In this document: positions 53,651 to 62,741 of the stretch, one piece after another
Position numbering within the stretch: position 1 is the first letter of the stretch
How the letters are laid out: each line of letters opens with the position of its first letter
NCBI RefSeq assembly: GCF_014640555.1
Contig: NZ_BMHE01000032.1
Span: forward strand, 22,479 to 86,478
Reading direction: 5' to 3'
DNA from: Paenibacillus marchantiophytorum
GTDB lineage: Bacteria; Bacillota; Bacilli; Paenibacillales; NBRC-103111
DNA: 64,000 nucleotides
Notes under the pieces: generated by a model
Database searches by the model: none
What the model was told of the DNA's origin: nothing
The model's input: only the letters and a program-made list of their open reading frames with translations
Made by a program: the position numbers and the translations under genes

Positions 53651-54838
53651 TTAAATGACCAGATCCAAAAACAAATAATACCCCTCCCCCAAAGCACAGG
53701 AGTAAGTCTGAATCTGATGCGACGTATCCAAGTCCGTATAGGCTTGGGAGAGTATGCCCTGCTCTTGCAGGTTCATCATGAGGATATTGGAAATAAAATA
53801 GGGCCTCCACGTCCAGTTCGCCCCGCGGTAGTTCTCATCTTTGCTCCAAGCTTCCTCTTTGCGGGTATAATTAGAAGAGATTTGGTAGCCGTCTCCTACG
53901 CATATGTACATTCGTATACAATTATCTGGAACGTTATTGATCATGTTCTCGATCACATGATCCGCATCTTCCGGGGTTGCGATTCGAACGGCATCATGAA
54001 TGAGCGCATCCAGGCTCTGATGAATAGCCAAGATACGGCTGTAACGCTGGAATTCGCTCTGGCCAAAGATGTTCATCTCTTCTTTCAGCATAGCTTTGAA
54101 GATAGCTTTGTTCTGGAAATCAGGTTCTGCTTTCGAGAAGAGGAATCCTTGCACATATCTAGCGCCAACTTGAAGCGCGCTGTGCAGTTCTTGTTTCGTT
54201 TCGACGCCTTCGACGAGGAGCGAGGCGCCCATTTGAGCCGCCAAGATGGAGAAGGATTGCATCAAAGCCTTGTAGCCAGCGTGAATGACGCTCTTTTTCA
54301 AAATATTAAGGTCAATCTTCAAGATCTTGGGCTGCAAGCTGGCTATCCGGTCGAAATTGCTAAAACCGCTGCCCACATCATCAATCGCAATCGTACAGCC
54401 GAATTGCCGATATAACTCTACGATTTGTGTTAGCTCCTGAAGCTTCCCGGTAAACTCTTCTTCGGTTACTTCAATTACGATACGCGCTGGATTTATTTGG
54501 TATTTCCTCAATAATTCAATAGTTGGTAGAACGCCCGTCCGCTTATAAGTTCTGTAAATCCATGACGGCTTTAAGTTAATGAACAGCGAACTCTCGTCAT
54601 CGACGCTAGCGATCCGCTCAATCGCCCTCTCTCTCAAGTACCGATCAATGAGAAGATGGTCATCTTCCGCAATGTCGGGATCTTTGAAAAATGGGCCTAA
54701 ACTCTCTACCTGATCTTCCCGTACCCGTCTTCCCAATGTTTCGTAACCAATAATTTCTTGGCTTTGCAGGGAAAGGATAGGTTGGAAAAATGGACGTACT
54801 TCGTGTTTTGGCGGAATCCTGCTGTCTTTAAACTGCAC
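53651..54838 (-). CDS. YkuI-like EAL-domain protein with C-terminal sensor-like domain
   Basis: 395 residues, GTG start behind GAGGAGG. EAL domain ~10-245: ETL (33-35) stands in place of EAL, with FINLKPSW, VIEVTEEEF, IAIDDVGSG, KIDLNIL and EGVET present, so most metal and substrate ligands remain. The C-terminal part (~260-395; NCIRMYICVGDG, NWTWRPYF, SQAYTDLDT) matches the PAS-like domain of Bacillus subtilis YkuI, which binds c-di-GMP with little or no hydrolysis. Likely a c-di-GMP receptor or slow phosphodiesterase. Followed by a gene relic on the same strand. Confidence 0.88.
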   Translation of the reverse strand: MQFKDSRIPPKHEVRPFFQPILSLQSQEIIGYETLGRRVREDQVESLGPFFKDPDIAEDDHLLIDRYLRERAIERIASVDDESSLFINLKPSWIYRTYKRTGVLPTIELLRKYQINPARIVIEVTEEEFTGKLQELTQIVELYRQFGCTIAIDDVGSGFSNFDRIASLQPKILKIDLNILKKSVIHAGYKALMQSFSILAAQMGASLLVEGVETKQELHSALQVGARYVQGFLFSKAEPDFQNKAIFKAMLKEEMNIFGQSEFQRYSRILAIHQSLDALIHDAVRIATPEDADHVIENMINNVPDNCIRMYICVGDGYQISSNYTRKEEAWSKDENYRGANWTWRPYFISNILMMNLQEQGILSQAYTDLDTSHQIQTYSCALGEGYYLFLDLVI

Positions 54839-55047
54839 GGTTGTGCGCCCTCCTCAAGCAAAGATTAATGTTCTCAAACATAACATCAATCTTCTAATGA
54901 ATAGTATTGTAAACGACATCGACATTTCTTGCAATGGATTCATGGAAGAAAACATAACATTATCGTTTTTTAGAGGATTTTGTTCGTGTTTGTCGAATTT
55001 ACATACATTTCATCCCATCCTATTAGAATCTAGGTGACCCTTCGTTT

Positions 55048-57930
55048 ATGAAGACATTCACGAAATCTCGAATCTCTCTGCTATACGTTATCCTAATTGT
55101 AGTCTTACTCGCGTTCGTAAGTGTCTCCAACTACATTGCATCACGGAATATGGAAAACGAAAATAATGCGATAGTGAATGAATCGATTCCTATTGCTACT
55201 ACAACGAACAGTTTATTGACGGATTTACTCAATCAAGAAACAGCGATTCGTGGTTTCGAGCTAACTTCCATTGAACAATATCTAGAGCCCTATACAATGG
55301 GAAAAAAACAACTGGAAGAAGATTTAGACAATATTCGCATCTATGATAAGAAATATCCGACATTACAGCTCATTATGGATACGCAAGCCATCCCTGCTAT
55401 TACGAATTTGCAGAGGCATTATGATTCGCAATTAGAATTGGTACGCGCCGGAAAAAGCGAGGAAGCCAAAGCTCGAATAGCGGCAGGCAAAACGATGATG
55501 GACCGCTATCGCGTGATTCATACCAGTATCGAGAAAACCATCGATCAAATTACATCAGATGCCTACACAGCCTCACTGAAAGCCGGTCAAACCTCCCGTA
55601 TGATTACACTCGTCGGCGGTATTATTGCTTTGATCGCAGGCAGTCTATCTATCTTCATCTCATTTCGAGCTATTCAAGCGGAGGAAGAACTGCGAAAAAG
55701 CGAGGAAACCTACCGCTATATGGCAGAGAGCCTGGAGACGCAGAATGAAGAGATTATCGCTCAGCAGGAAGAACAGCAGGTCACCTTGGCCAAATTATCT
55801 GAGAGAGCGCGCGACTTGGAACTCATTTCCTCCTACCAGGAGAAGTTAACCGGTTATGTAGAGCTGAAAGATTTCTTGAAGCAAACCCTGCCAGCCTTAC
55901 TCAACTCATTGGCCCAGGATGCCGCTTTGGTCGTGTTGGAACGTCCTGAGGACGAAGATAACACTGCCTATGAAGTTATTCATTCCATTGGATATCCCAA
56001 GAATCACATTAACCAACATCAGAAGGAGCTTTTTGGTCCTGCGAAACGCGTATTTGATGAAGGCATACCGATCTATCACACACGCGATGTGTCAGGGCAT
56101 GAACAAGGGATTCATAGCAGCATGATACGGGCTATCGACCAGTATATCCCGCTTTTTGATGATAAACAGTCGGTCATCGGCTTCTTGTTGTTAACCAGCT
56201 ACCAGAGTTCCTATCTTCACGAGAGCAATCAACGCCTGACCAAAGGCTTGGTGCGCCAGTTCGGCTTAGCTTTCTATTCCCAAGTAATGAATGATGAACG
56301 ACTCAAACAAGCAGCCAATTTGGCTGCACTGAATGACCAACTGACGGCGGAGAAACAGCTTATTGAAGGACAGCGTGATTTGATTCAAAATATTTTGGAA
56401 TCCGCTCACGAAGGCATGATGATGTGTGACTCCCACGGCACCATTCTCTTCTCCAATCATCGCATGAACCGTTATTTCGGCCTGAACGAACGAATCGGCG
56501 AGAATTTGGTTGACAGCTGTCACGAAATCGCGGTTGAAACAACAAGCTTCATAGGCGTTGCTACATCCATTGAGGCCCTAATTGACGGCTCTCATTCCCA
56601 TATGACGCAGCGTTTCAGCTTCATGTTGGATGAGCAGCCCCAATATGCGGAGCTGTACGCAACCGTTGTAAGTGAAGATACGGAACAGCAGGGCTTCTTG
56701 TTCGTATTCCGCGACCGTACCGAAGAAGAACGTATTGATGAAATGAAAAATGAGTTCATCAGCATTGTTTCTCACGAACTGCGGACGCCGCTGGCCAGCG
56801 TACTCGGATTCATTGAGATCCTTCTGCATCGTGAGCTATCGCAAGATAAACAGAAGAAATACATGGAGACCATCTACAAAGAAGCGCATCGCCTATCGAA
56901 TTTAATTAACGATTTCTTGGACTTGCAGCGTATGGAATCCGGTCGTCAGCTGTATCACTTCTCGCCGATTAACCTGGTGATGACGGCGCAGGAAATTGCC
57001 GATCAATGGCAGGATAAGCAGAACCATCGCATCCTTATCCATCAGCAGGAAGATGAGCTATGGGTTCGCGCCGATGCGGATCGGATGCGTCAAGTGTTCC
57101 ACAACCTGATCAGCAATGCCATCAAGTACTCACCGGGCGCAGACCGTATCGATATTCGACTGACCATGGAACAAGGGAAAGTTATCGTATCGGTGCAGGA
57201 CTACGGTCTTGGCATTCCAGAGGAAGCACAAGGGCAAATGTTCTCGAAATTTTTCCGTGTCGACAATTCTGATCGCCGACAAATTGGCGGTACGGGGTTA
57301 GGCCTTGCAATTGTCAAAGAAATTGTCGAAGGTCATAACGGCCAAATCTCCTATACGTCTGAGATGGGGCAAGGCACGACGTTCCGCGTCGTCTTTGATC
57401 AATTCCACATATCCACGATGGATGGGAAAATTGTTATTTTCGAAGATGATGATGATCTAGCCAAGCTGATTCAAGTCGCTTTGAATAAGTTCAACCTTCC
57501 CTCTATCCAGCTGCGTTCGGCGGAAGAAGGCATTATCGCGCTAAGCCGCTGTATAGGAGAGCCTGTACTGTTCATCGTCGATATTCATCTGGAAGGTTCC
57601 AAAACAGGTTGGGATTTCATTGCTGATCTATCCCATCATCCCGTGTATTATCAAACGCCTGTGATCGTTTCAACAGCGCTGGACCAGCCGCATGATTATC
57701 ATGAGAAAGATATTCAAAAGTATCTCAAAAAGCCTTTCTCCATGGAGCGACTCGTTCAGGTGGCGAAGCACTTGCTGGAAACCAAGCAGAGCAATGCTTA
57801 CGTCTTCCATACTCAAGATCAAGCCTCGCTATCCACAACCCTGCAGCGCAACGGTATTGATATCATCGAAATGAAAGCAAATATGGATATGATCGAGGTC
57901 GAAATCAAGAAGCCGCATTCAGACTCCTAA
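55048..57930 (+). CDS. Hybrid sensor histidine kinase with CHASE3, GAF, PAS and receiver domains
   Basis: 960 residues. Membrane helix 8-30, a CHASE3 domain (~35-185; LLNQETAIRGFEL), second helix ~187-210, a coiled coil, GAF (~270-410), PAS (~450-560), HisKA (FISIVSHELRTPLASVLGF, phosphoacceptor His), HATPase (NLISNAIKYSP, DYGLGIP, GGTGLGLAIV), then a C-terminal receiver (FEDDDDLAKL, VDIHLEGSKTGWDF, KKPF). The receiver has no output domain. Start ATG 55048 with AGGTGA at about 12 bases. Divergent from the EAL gene. Ligand unknown. Confidence 0.92.
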   Translation: MKTFTKSRISLLYVILIVVLLAFVSVSNYIASRNMENENNAIVNESIPIATTTNSLLTDLLNQETAIRGFELTSIEQYLEPYTMGKKQLEEDLDNIRIYDKKYPTLQLIMDTQAIPAITNLQRHYDSQLELVRAGKSEEAKARIAAGKTMMDRYRVIHTSIEKTIDQITSDAYTASLKAGQTSRMITLVGGIIALIAGSLSIFISFRAIQAEEELRKSEETYRYMAESLETQNEEIIAQQEEQQVTLAKLSERARDLELISSYQEKLTGYVELKDFLKQTLPALLNSLAQDAALVVLERPEDEDNTAYEVIHSIGYPKNHINQHQKELFGPAKRVFDEGIPIYHTRDVSGHEQGIHSSMIRAIDQYIPLFDDKQSVIGFLLLTSYQSSYLHESNQRLTKGLVRQFGLAFYSQVMNDERLKQAANLAALNDQLTAEKQLIEGQRDLIQNILESAHEGMMMCDSHGTILFSNHRMNRYFGLNERIGENLVDSCHEIAVETTSFIGVATSIEALIDGSHSHMTQRFSFMLDEQPQYAELYATVVSEDTEQQGFLFVFRDRTEEERIDEMKNEFISIVSHELRTPLASVLGFIEILLHRELSQDKQKKYMETIYKEAHRLSNLINDFLDLQRMESGRQLYHFSPINLVMTAQEIADQWQDKQNHRILIHQQEDELWVRADADRMRQVFHNLISNAIKYSPGADRIDIRLTMEQGKVIVSVQDYGLGIPEEAQGQMFSKFFRVDNSDRRQIGGTGLGLAIVKEIVEGHNGQISYTSEMGQGTTFRVVFDQFHISTMDGKIVIFEDDDDLAKLIQVALNKFNLPSIQLRSAEEGIIALSRCIGEPVLFIVDIHLEGSKTGWDFIADLSHHPVYYQTPVIVSTALDQPHDYHEKDIQKYLKKPFSMERLVQVAKHLLETKQSNAYVFHTQDQASLSTTLQRNGIDIIEMKANMDMIEVEIKKPHSDS

Positions 57931-57938
57931 AATCAGTA

Positions 57939-57977
57939 AAACTCTCCTTCCGGCTTCTCGGATGGAGAGTTTTTTTT
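57939..57977 (+). terminator. Terminator of the hybrid kinase gene
   Basis: AAACTCTCC pairs with GGAGAGTTT and is followed by a run of T. Confidence 0.88.
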
Positions 57978-58058
57978 ATTGTAAAGGGAGAGGGATTTCC
58001 CTGATTGGCAGCCAATATACTAGATAAATATAAGTATATGCGGGAAGGTGTGAATCCA

Positions 58059-59384
58059 TTGGCAAAGCCTGAATACGCTTCTAACCAAAGACAGGCACGC
58101 AATGTCTGGACCCTGCTCTTTTCTTTGCCCATCTTCGCTTGGGCGATGTACGATTTCGCGAATACGATTTTCTCCTCTAATATCGTAACTGTCTTTTATC
58201 CTTTTTACCTCAAAGAAACGTTAGGCAAAAGCGAAGAACTGAATCAGATCGCCAGCACCTTCATCACTTACTCCAACGCGATATCCAGCTTCTTCCTCGT
58301 GCTGCTCTCGCCGTTATTCGGGGTTTGGATCGACCGAACAGGCAAGAAGAAAGCCTATCTGATCCCTTTTACCTTGATCGCCATAGCTGCCACGCTGCTT
58401 ATGGGAGCCTCGGCTATATGGGATACGGAGCAGCAGTGGCTGGGGCTCAACACATCCGTACTAGGCGTGATTGTCTTTTTTATGATCGCCAAATTCTTTT
58501 ACAACTCCAGCTTAATCTTCTACGATTCCATGATCTCGGACTTGGGCAATACACGCGAAATCCCGATTATTTCCGGTGTTGGCGTAGCCGTTGGCTACGT
58601 GGGAACTTTAGTCGGACTTGTCGTCTACCCTTTGATTAACGGGAATCAGTTCGAGAACACATTCATCCCCAGCGCGCTGATGTTCCTGCTCTTTTCCCTG
58701 CCAATCATGCTCTTCTACAAAGAAAAGCCTATTCAAGCGGCAGGTGAGAAAAAGTCGCTGCTCAGCGGGTATAAGGAAATCTGGCTTACATTCAAAGAAG
58801 CACGAAATTACAAGGCAGCCTTCCTATTCATGATCGCCTACTTCTTCTTCAATGATGCCATTGCCACCGCCATAGCGGTGATGGCTATCTATGCGAACAC
58901 GGTCATGGGATTCACAACCGGACAATTCATTCTGCTCTATTTGGTTTCTACGATATCTAGCATTATAGGTTCGTTCCTCTTCGGTTATGTGACCCGCAGC
59001 CTCGGCCCCAAAAGAGCTGTGACGATCGTTGCCTTCATCCTGATTATCGCTATCGCCATAGCATCGCTGGCTACTAGCCAAAGCTTATTTTGGGTCGCAG
59101 GCAGCTTGTACGGCGTTTCCATGGGCGCTATGTGGGTAACATCACGGACGCTCATCGTGCAATTAACACCGGAGGAGAAGCGCGGCCAGTTCTTCGGACT
59201 ATTCGCCTTTTCTGGAAAAGTGTCATCTATCGTCGGTCCTGCTCTATACGGATCGATTACGTGGGCGCTTGCCTCCTATGGAAACCTGGCTAGCCGCGTA
59301 GCGCTGGGCTCCCTCTTGCTCCTCGTGATCATTGGACTGATCGTACACATGCGTGTGCCGCAGAAATTGCATTCATCCTCGTGA
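58059..59384 (+). CDS. MFS transporter of the UMF1/ATG22-like group
   Basis: 441 residues with 12 membrane helices. FAWAMYDFANTIFSSNIVTV is the mark of this group (UMF1, related to vacuolar ATG22 amino-acid exporters), and SPLFGVWIDRTGKKK is the loop 2-3 motif. TTG at 58059, eight bases after GGGAAGGTG, is the best start; ATG at 58038 is an alternative without RBS. Substrate unknown. Own terminator follows. Confidence 0.88.
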   Translation: MAKPEYASNQRQARNVWTLLFSLPIFAWAMYDFANTIFSSNIVTVFYPFYLKETLGKSEELNQIASTFITYSNAISSFFLVLLSPLFGVWIDRTGKKKAYLIPFTLIAIAATLLMGASAIWDTEQQWLGLNTSVLGVIVFFMIAKFFYNSSLIFYDSMISDLGNTREIPIISGVGVAVGYVGTLVGLVVYPLINGNQFENTFIPSALMFLLFSLPIMLFYKEKPIQAAGEKKSLLSGYKEIWLTFKEARNYKAAFLFMIAYFFFNDAIATAIAVMAIYANTVMGFTTGQFILLYLVSTISSIIGSFLFGYVTRSLGPKRAVTIVAFILIIAIAIASLATSQSLFWVAGSLYGVSMGAMWVTSRTLIVQLTPEEKRGQFFGLFAFSGKVSSIVGPALYGSITWALASYGNLASRVALGSLLLLVIIGLIVHMRVPQKLHSSS

Positions 59385-59408
59385 TTCAGGTACAATAAAT
59401 TTTAACGG

Positions 59409-59444
59409 AAACACTAAAGCATTCATTGCCTTAGTGTTTTTTTT
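59409..59444 (+). terminator. Terminator of the UMF1-type transporter
   Basis: AACACTAA pairs with TTAGTGTT, followed by eight T residues. Confidence 0.88.
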
Positions 59445-59477
59445 CGCAGATTTTCTCATTGGAAGGGAGAACGGGAT

Positions 59478-60212
59478 ATGCGGTACAAACGGGTCCTCAT
59501 CAAGCTGAGCGGCGGTGCTGTCGCGGGCAATAGCGAGTTTGGTTTCGATCCCACGCAGCTGGATCACATTGCGAATGAGATTATGACGGTCGTTCAATTA
59601 GGTGTCGAGGTGTGCTTAGTCATCGGCGGAGGCAATATTTTCCGCGGCAATATGGGGGAAAGCTGGGGGATCGAGAAAGCTGAAGCCGACAATATCGGTA
59701 CGCTGGCGACAGTTATTAATAGCCTTATGCTGCGCGGCGTTTTGAAAGCGAAGACCGAAGCGGAAGTACGCGTCATGACCGCCATTCCAATCGCCTCCGT
59801 GGCCGAACCTTTTATCCGGCTTAGAGCCATTCATCACCTGGAGAAAGGATACATCGTCATCTTCGCCGGCGGCAATGGGCAGCCTTTTGTCACGACAGAC
59901 TATCCGTCGGTCCAACGAGCCATCGAGGTCAACTGCGAAGCCATTCTCGTGGCTAAGCAAGGCGTTGACGGCGTCTTCGATAAAGATCCCAAACATCATA
60001 AAGAGGCCGTTCAGTATAAATCACTCCACTACAATGATGTCATCCATAACAATTTGAAGGTCATGGACCAATCCGCCTTCATTCTGGCCCGAGATTATCA
60101 CATTCCCATTCATGTTTTTAACTTCGATAAGCCTGGATCTATGAAAGAGATTTGCTTGGGGCAAAATACGGGCACGATCATTAGCGGATCTTCTGAACTT
60201 ATTTATCATTGA
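59478..60212 (+). CDS. pyrH: Uridylate kinase (UMP kinase), stand-alone copy
   Basis: 244 residues of the amino-acid-kinase fold. RVLIKLSGGAVAG (ATP loop), VIGGGNIFRGN, FAGGNGQPFVTTD and DGVFDKDPKHHK are PyrH signatures. The Ser/Gly in KLSGGA differs slightly from the common KLSGEAL. The housekeeping pyrH is normally in rpsB-tsf-pyrH-frr; no such neighbours are here, so this is likely a second copy or a paralogue with a changed role. RBS GGAAGGGAGA; monocistronic. Confidence 0.9.
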   Translation: MRYKRVLIKLSGGAVAGNSEFGFDPTQLDHIANEIMTVVQLGVEVCLVIGGGNIFRGNMGESWGIEKAEADNIGTLATVINSLMLRGVLKAKTEAEVRVMTAIPIASVAEPFIRLRAIHHLEKGYIVIFAGGNGQPFVTTDYPSVQRAIEVNCEAILVAKQGVDGVFDKDPKHHKEAVQYKSLHYNDVIHNNLKVMDQSAFILARDYHIPIHVFNFDKPGSMKEICLGQNTGTIISGSSELIYH

Positions 60213-60402
60213 TGAACCGGCTTCGCCCCTCAGAGATGAGCCTCTTACAAGCGACAAATCCTGTTAAAGGAACAAATAGCGCCCTATAGTTCCCTCAAGA
60301 TCCCTATAATTACATTTTTTGACAAAATAAAGGCTTGACGTTCCCTTACATTCGCGCGGGGCCGCAACGATAACTCCTCTATCGCTCCAAAACATATAAA
60401 TT

Positions 60403-60441
60403 AAAGGATAGAACGCAGCGCAAGCTGCCGCTCTATCCTTT
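60403..60441 (-). terminator. Terminator of the double-GNAT gene
   Basis: On the minus strand AAAGGATAGA with GCAGC pairs with GCTGC and TCTATCCTTT. The rest of 60213-60402 shows no gene. Confidence 0.8.
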
Positions 60442-60446
60442 TCCTT

Positions 60447-61379
60447 TTAGCCAAGAATTAATTCATAGTAGTCATTCGCATTCTTGGTTCTGAACCCGCA
60501 GGATTCATAGAGACCAAGTGCCTTCTCATTTTCCACAGCTACTTCAAGCTTGATGTAGGTTGCTTGCTCCCGCTCCTGCAGTTCGGCAATTGTCTGACTA
60601 AGCACTAGACGTCCGTACCCCTTGGAACGATGCTCTGGCAGCATACAAAAACCATAGATAAACCCCGTGCCCTCGGCTTCTATCATAGCGCCAATTTTGC
60701 CCACTGGCTCCTTGGACTCGCCAACCTCCGCAATCCAGGTCCGTTCTTTCTCGCCATTAATCGTCTGGCTAACATACTCTCTCGTATCCTGCTCCGTCAT
60801 CTGGAACCCCGCTATATTCAGCTTCACCAGCAGTTCCGTGTCCGCCTCGCTTGCCAAGCGTATCGAAATATACTCGCCTGCGGCAGGTGAAAGCACAGGT
60901 GCAGTCCCTTTAAGCTCCATCACATGCTCAGAGAAACTATACGTTGCGCCCAGATTCGTTAAGAACGCCTTACCACTCTCAGCGCCTCGTTCATTAATGA
61001 AAATCAGCTTAGGAATCTGTCGTTGTCGACAGGTCGCTATGGCATTATGGACCAATTGGCGAAAAACCCCTTGCCGCCGAGCATCCGGATGTACCATTCC
61101 GCTAATTTCCACCTCCGTAGACAGAAAACTATATATGGCCAAGAACCCGACAATGCGGTCATTCTGGTAAAATAAAAAGTCATTCGTCACCCCAGGCGGG
61201 CGATCCGATAAAGTGCTCCAGTTCAACTTAATCTCAATATCTTCCTGACGATTGCATACCTCCCAAAGCTTCCGAACTTCCTTCAGCTCCTGAGGTGAAA
61301 GGCCATCTCTCGCTATAATGCCTTGTTTCAATAGATTGTCCTCCACTTTCCAAATATCGATCTTGCTGTCATTATACAT
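60447..61379 (-). CDS. Protein with two tandem GNAT acetyltransferase domains
   Basis: 310 residues. Domain 1 (~20-150) has ISGMVHPDARRQGVFRQLV, an acetyl-CoA loop RRQGVF. Domain 2 (~165-310) has YGFCMLPEHRSKGYGRLVLS (loop RSKGYG) and LEVAVENEKALGLYESCGF. Both loops look functional. Tandem GNATs include mycothiol synthase-like and ribosomal-protein-type enzymes; the substrate cannot be told here. The ATG at 61379 has AGAAGG close by. Confidence 0.85.
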   Translation of the reverse strand: MYNDSKIDIWKVEDNLLKQGIIARDGLSPQELKEVRKLWEVCNRQEDIEIKLNWSTLSDRPPGVTNDFLFYQNDRIVGFLAIYSFLSTEVEISGMVHPDARRQGVFRQLVHNAIATCRQRQIPKLIFINERGAESGKAFLTNLGATYSFSEHVMELKGTAPVLSPAAGEYISIRLASEADTELLVKLNIAGFQMTEQDTREYVSQTINGEKERTWIAEVGESKEPVGKIGAMIEAEGTGFIYGFCMLPEHRSKGYGRLVLSQTIAELQEREQATYIKLEVAVENEKALGLYESCGFRTKNANDYYELILG

Positions 61380-61435
61380 GCCTTCTGGCGGAAGTGGTAA
61401 GCTAATAAATAATTAAAGCTATATTTTACAGACTG

Positions 61436-61461
61436 TGAACGATTCAACGGAGCTGTGCGTA
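61436..61461 (+). promoter_or_regulatory. ECF-type promoter of the sigY-like operon
   Basis: TGAACG, 16-base spacer, CGTA. A TGAAC-type -35 with a CGT-type -10 is what ECF sigma factors use, and autoregulation is common for SigY. It lies about 45 bases before the start codon. Confidence 0.55.
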
Positions 61462-61504
61462 TTACTTAAGCATTCAAACGGACAGAGGGGATGGTCGAAA
61501 ACAC

Positions 61505-62023
61505 TTGGAAGAGCATGAACTTATTCGCCAGGCTCTGCGGGGAGACCATGCCGCACTGTCTCAGCTGCTCCAGCTGCATTATGATTTTGTTTATAAGTAT
61601 TTGTTGAAAATTACGATGCATCCGGCCATGGCCGAAGATCTCACGCAAGAAACGATGATCAAAAGTATCGAGAAAATATCGCTCTACAAAGAGAAATCCT
61701 CCAAGTTTTCTTCCTGGCTCATGACCATCGCCACTCGCCTGTACATTGATCAAGGCCGGCGCCGCAAACGCGAAAAGCTGTGGCAGGAAGAGCAGCAGTC
61801 CTTGCGCTACATGCAGTGGCAGGCAGGGAATCAGCATGAGGATTGGCCTGATGTGTTGAATGCTTTATCGGAACTATCCGAGGATAGTCGCATCCCGCTC
61901 ATTCTGAAACATTATTATGGCTACACCTATGAAGAAATCGGCAGCATACTCGCCATCGCCGAAGGCACCGCCAAATCTAGGGTGCATCATGCGTTGAAAC
62001 AAGTACGGAAGGAGTTGGGTTAA
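61505..62023 (+). CDS. sigY: ECF RNA polymerase sigma factor, SigY-like
   Basis: 172 residues. Region 2: FVYKYLLKITMHPAMAEDLT, QETMIKSIEKISLY, SSWLMTIATRLYIDQ. Region 4: IPLILKHYYGYTYEEIGSIL followed by AIAEGTAKSRVHHALKQVRK. TTG start at 61505. The N-terminal pattern and the two genes that follow match the Bacillus subtilis sigY-yxlC-yxlD/E operon, which responds to cell-envelope or nutrient stress and to toxin immunity. Confidence 0.85.
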   Translation: MEEHELIRQALRGDHAALSQLLQLHYDFVYKYLLKITMHPAMAEDLTQETMIKSIEKISLYKEKSSKFSSWLMTIATRLYIDQGRRRKREKLWQEEQQSLRYMQWQAGNQHEDWPDVLNALSELSEDSRIPLILKHYYGYTYEEIGSILAIAEGTAKSRVHHALKQVRKELG

Positions 62024-62446
62024 ATGGATACAAGCAAGAAACCGCCTTCCCAGGGCGAGAAGGCTGCTTCTGATGGGCGTGCCGGGAAATTGCAGCGGAG
62101 TGGCGTGGCTGAGGCGCATGTGCGAGTTGAGCAAGATGGGGGGCCCAGCGATGAACAAATCGTTCAATCGCTAAAAGAAGGGTTGAGCACGCTCGATCGC
62201 ATGTTCCCCTCCACTTCCCCTACCGCATCTTGGTTCGAACAACAAGTAGCCGCGACAACAAAGAAACAACGCTCGAAGCTGCTGAGCGATTTGCTCAAAC
62301 TTTGGCTGGGCGCGCTTGTCCTGCTATATCTCTTGTATGTAACAGCGACTGCTCAGCCAATCGCCTTCACTTTGCTGCAAGCTGCCGCGTTAGTCGCTCC
62401 ACTAGCATGGTTACTCCTTCGAAAGCAGGTGGATTCGCATGAATAA
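62024..62446 (+). CDS. yxlC: YxlC-like anti-sigma factor (membrane)
   Basis: 140 residues. A charged, variable N-terminus (1-60), then PTASWFEQQVAATTKKQRSK, which is the YxlC mark, and two membrane helices (~90-108 and 113-130). ATG starts right at the sigY stop, with AAGGAG nine bases upstream. By position and pattern it holds the sigma factor at the membrane. Confidence 0.75.
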   Translation: MDTSKKPPSQGEKAASDGRAGKLQRSGVAEAHVRVEQDGGPSDEQIVQSLKEGLSTLDRMFPSTSPTASWFEQQVAATTKKQRSKLLSDLLKLWLGALVLLYLLYVTATAQPIAFTLLQAAALVAPLAWLLLRKQVDSHE

Positions 62447-62666
62447 TCCCAATTGGAACGTATTGCCTCTATGGGCTTGGATCAGCTTGGCGATCCTTTT
62501 GCTCAGTCAAAGCACCTGGTTGTTCGTTGATGCGCGCAAGCGCAGCGCCCGTTATCCTTGGTTCTGGGGCATCTGGGGCATCATCCAAATGCCCACGCCG
62601 CTAATCATTTATCTGTTTGCCGTCCGCAAGATTCATCGTGGCTGGTCGCGTAAGTCAAATGATTGA
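62439..62666 (+). CDS. YxlD/YxlE-like small membrane protein (PLDc_N type)
   Basis: 75 residues with two membrane helices around the conserved SQSTWLFVDARKRSARYPWF and WGIIQMPTPLIIYL, the PLDc_N pattern seen in YxlE and related negative regulators of SigY. Overlaps yxlC by 8 bases, so translation is coupled. The ABC genes yxlF and yxlG of the Bacillus operon are absent; a terminator follows directly. Confidence 0.8.
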   Translation: MNNPNWNVLPLWAWISLAILLLSQSTWLFVDARKRSARYPWFWGIWGIIQMPTPLIIYLFAVRKIHRGWSRKSND

Positions 62667-62693
62667 GATTGCCCATTGCCCCATTCAAGCCAA

Positions 62694-62736
62694 GAACCCT
62701 TCCGTCCACCACCGTATGTGGAACTGAAGGGTTTTT
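62694..62736 (+). terminator. Terminator of the sigY operon
   Basis: AACCCTTCcGTcCAC pairs with GTGgAACtGAAGGGTT and is followed by TTTTT. Confidence 0.85.
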
Positions 62737-62741
62737 CGGCA

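Noticed and set aside
53640..53810. N-terminal part of the 268-residue ORF at 53004-53810
   Set aside because: It reads the EAL gene in a wrong frame. Only the part below about 53620 has protein-like sequence.
54843..55037. Small ORF between the EAL and hybrid kinase genes
   Set aside because: No RBS, no protein-like pattern, and it covers the divergent promoter region.
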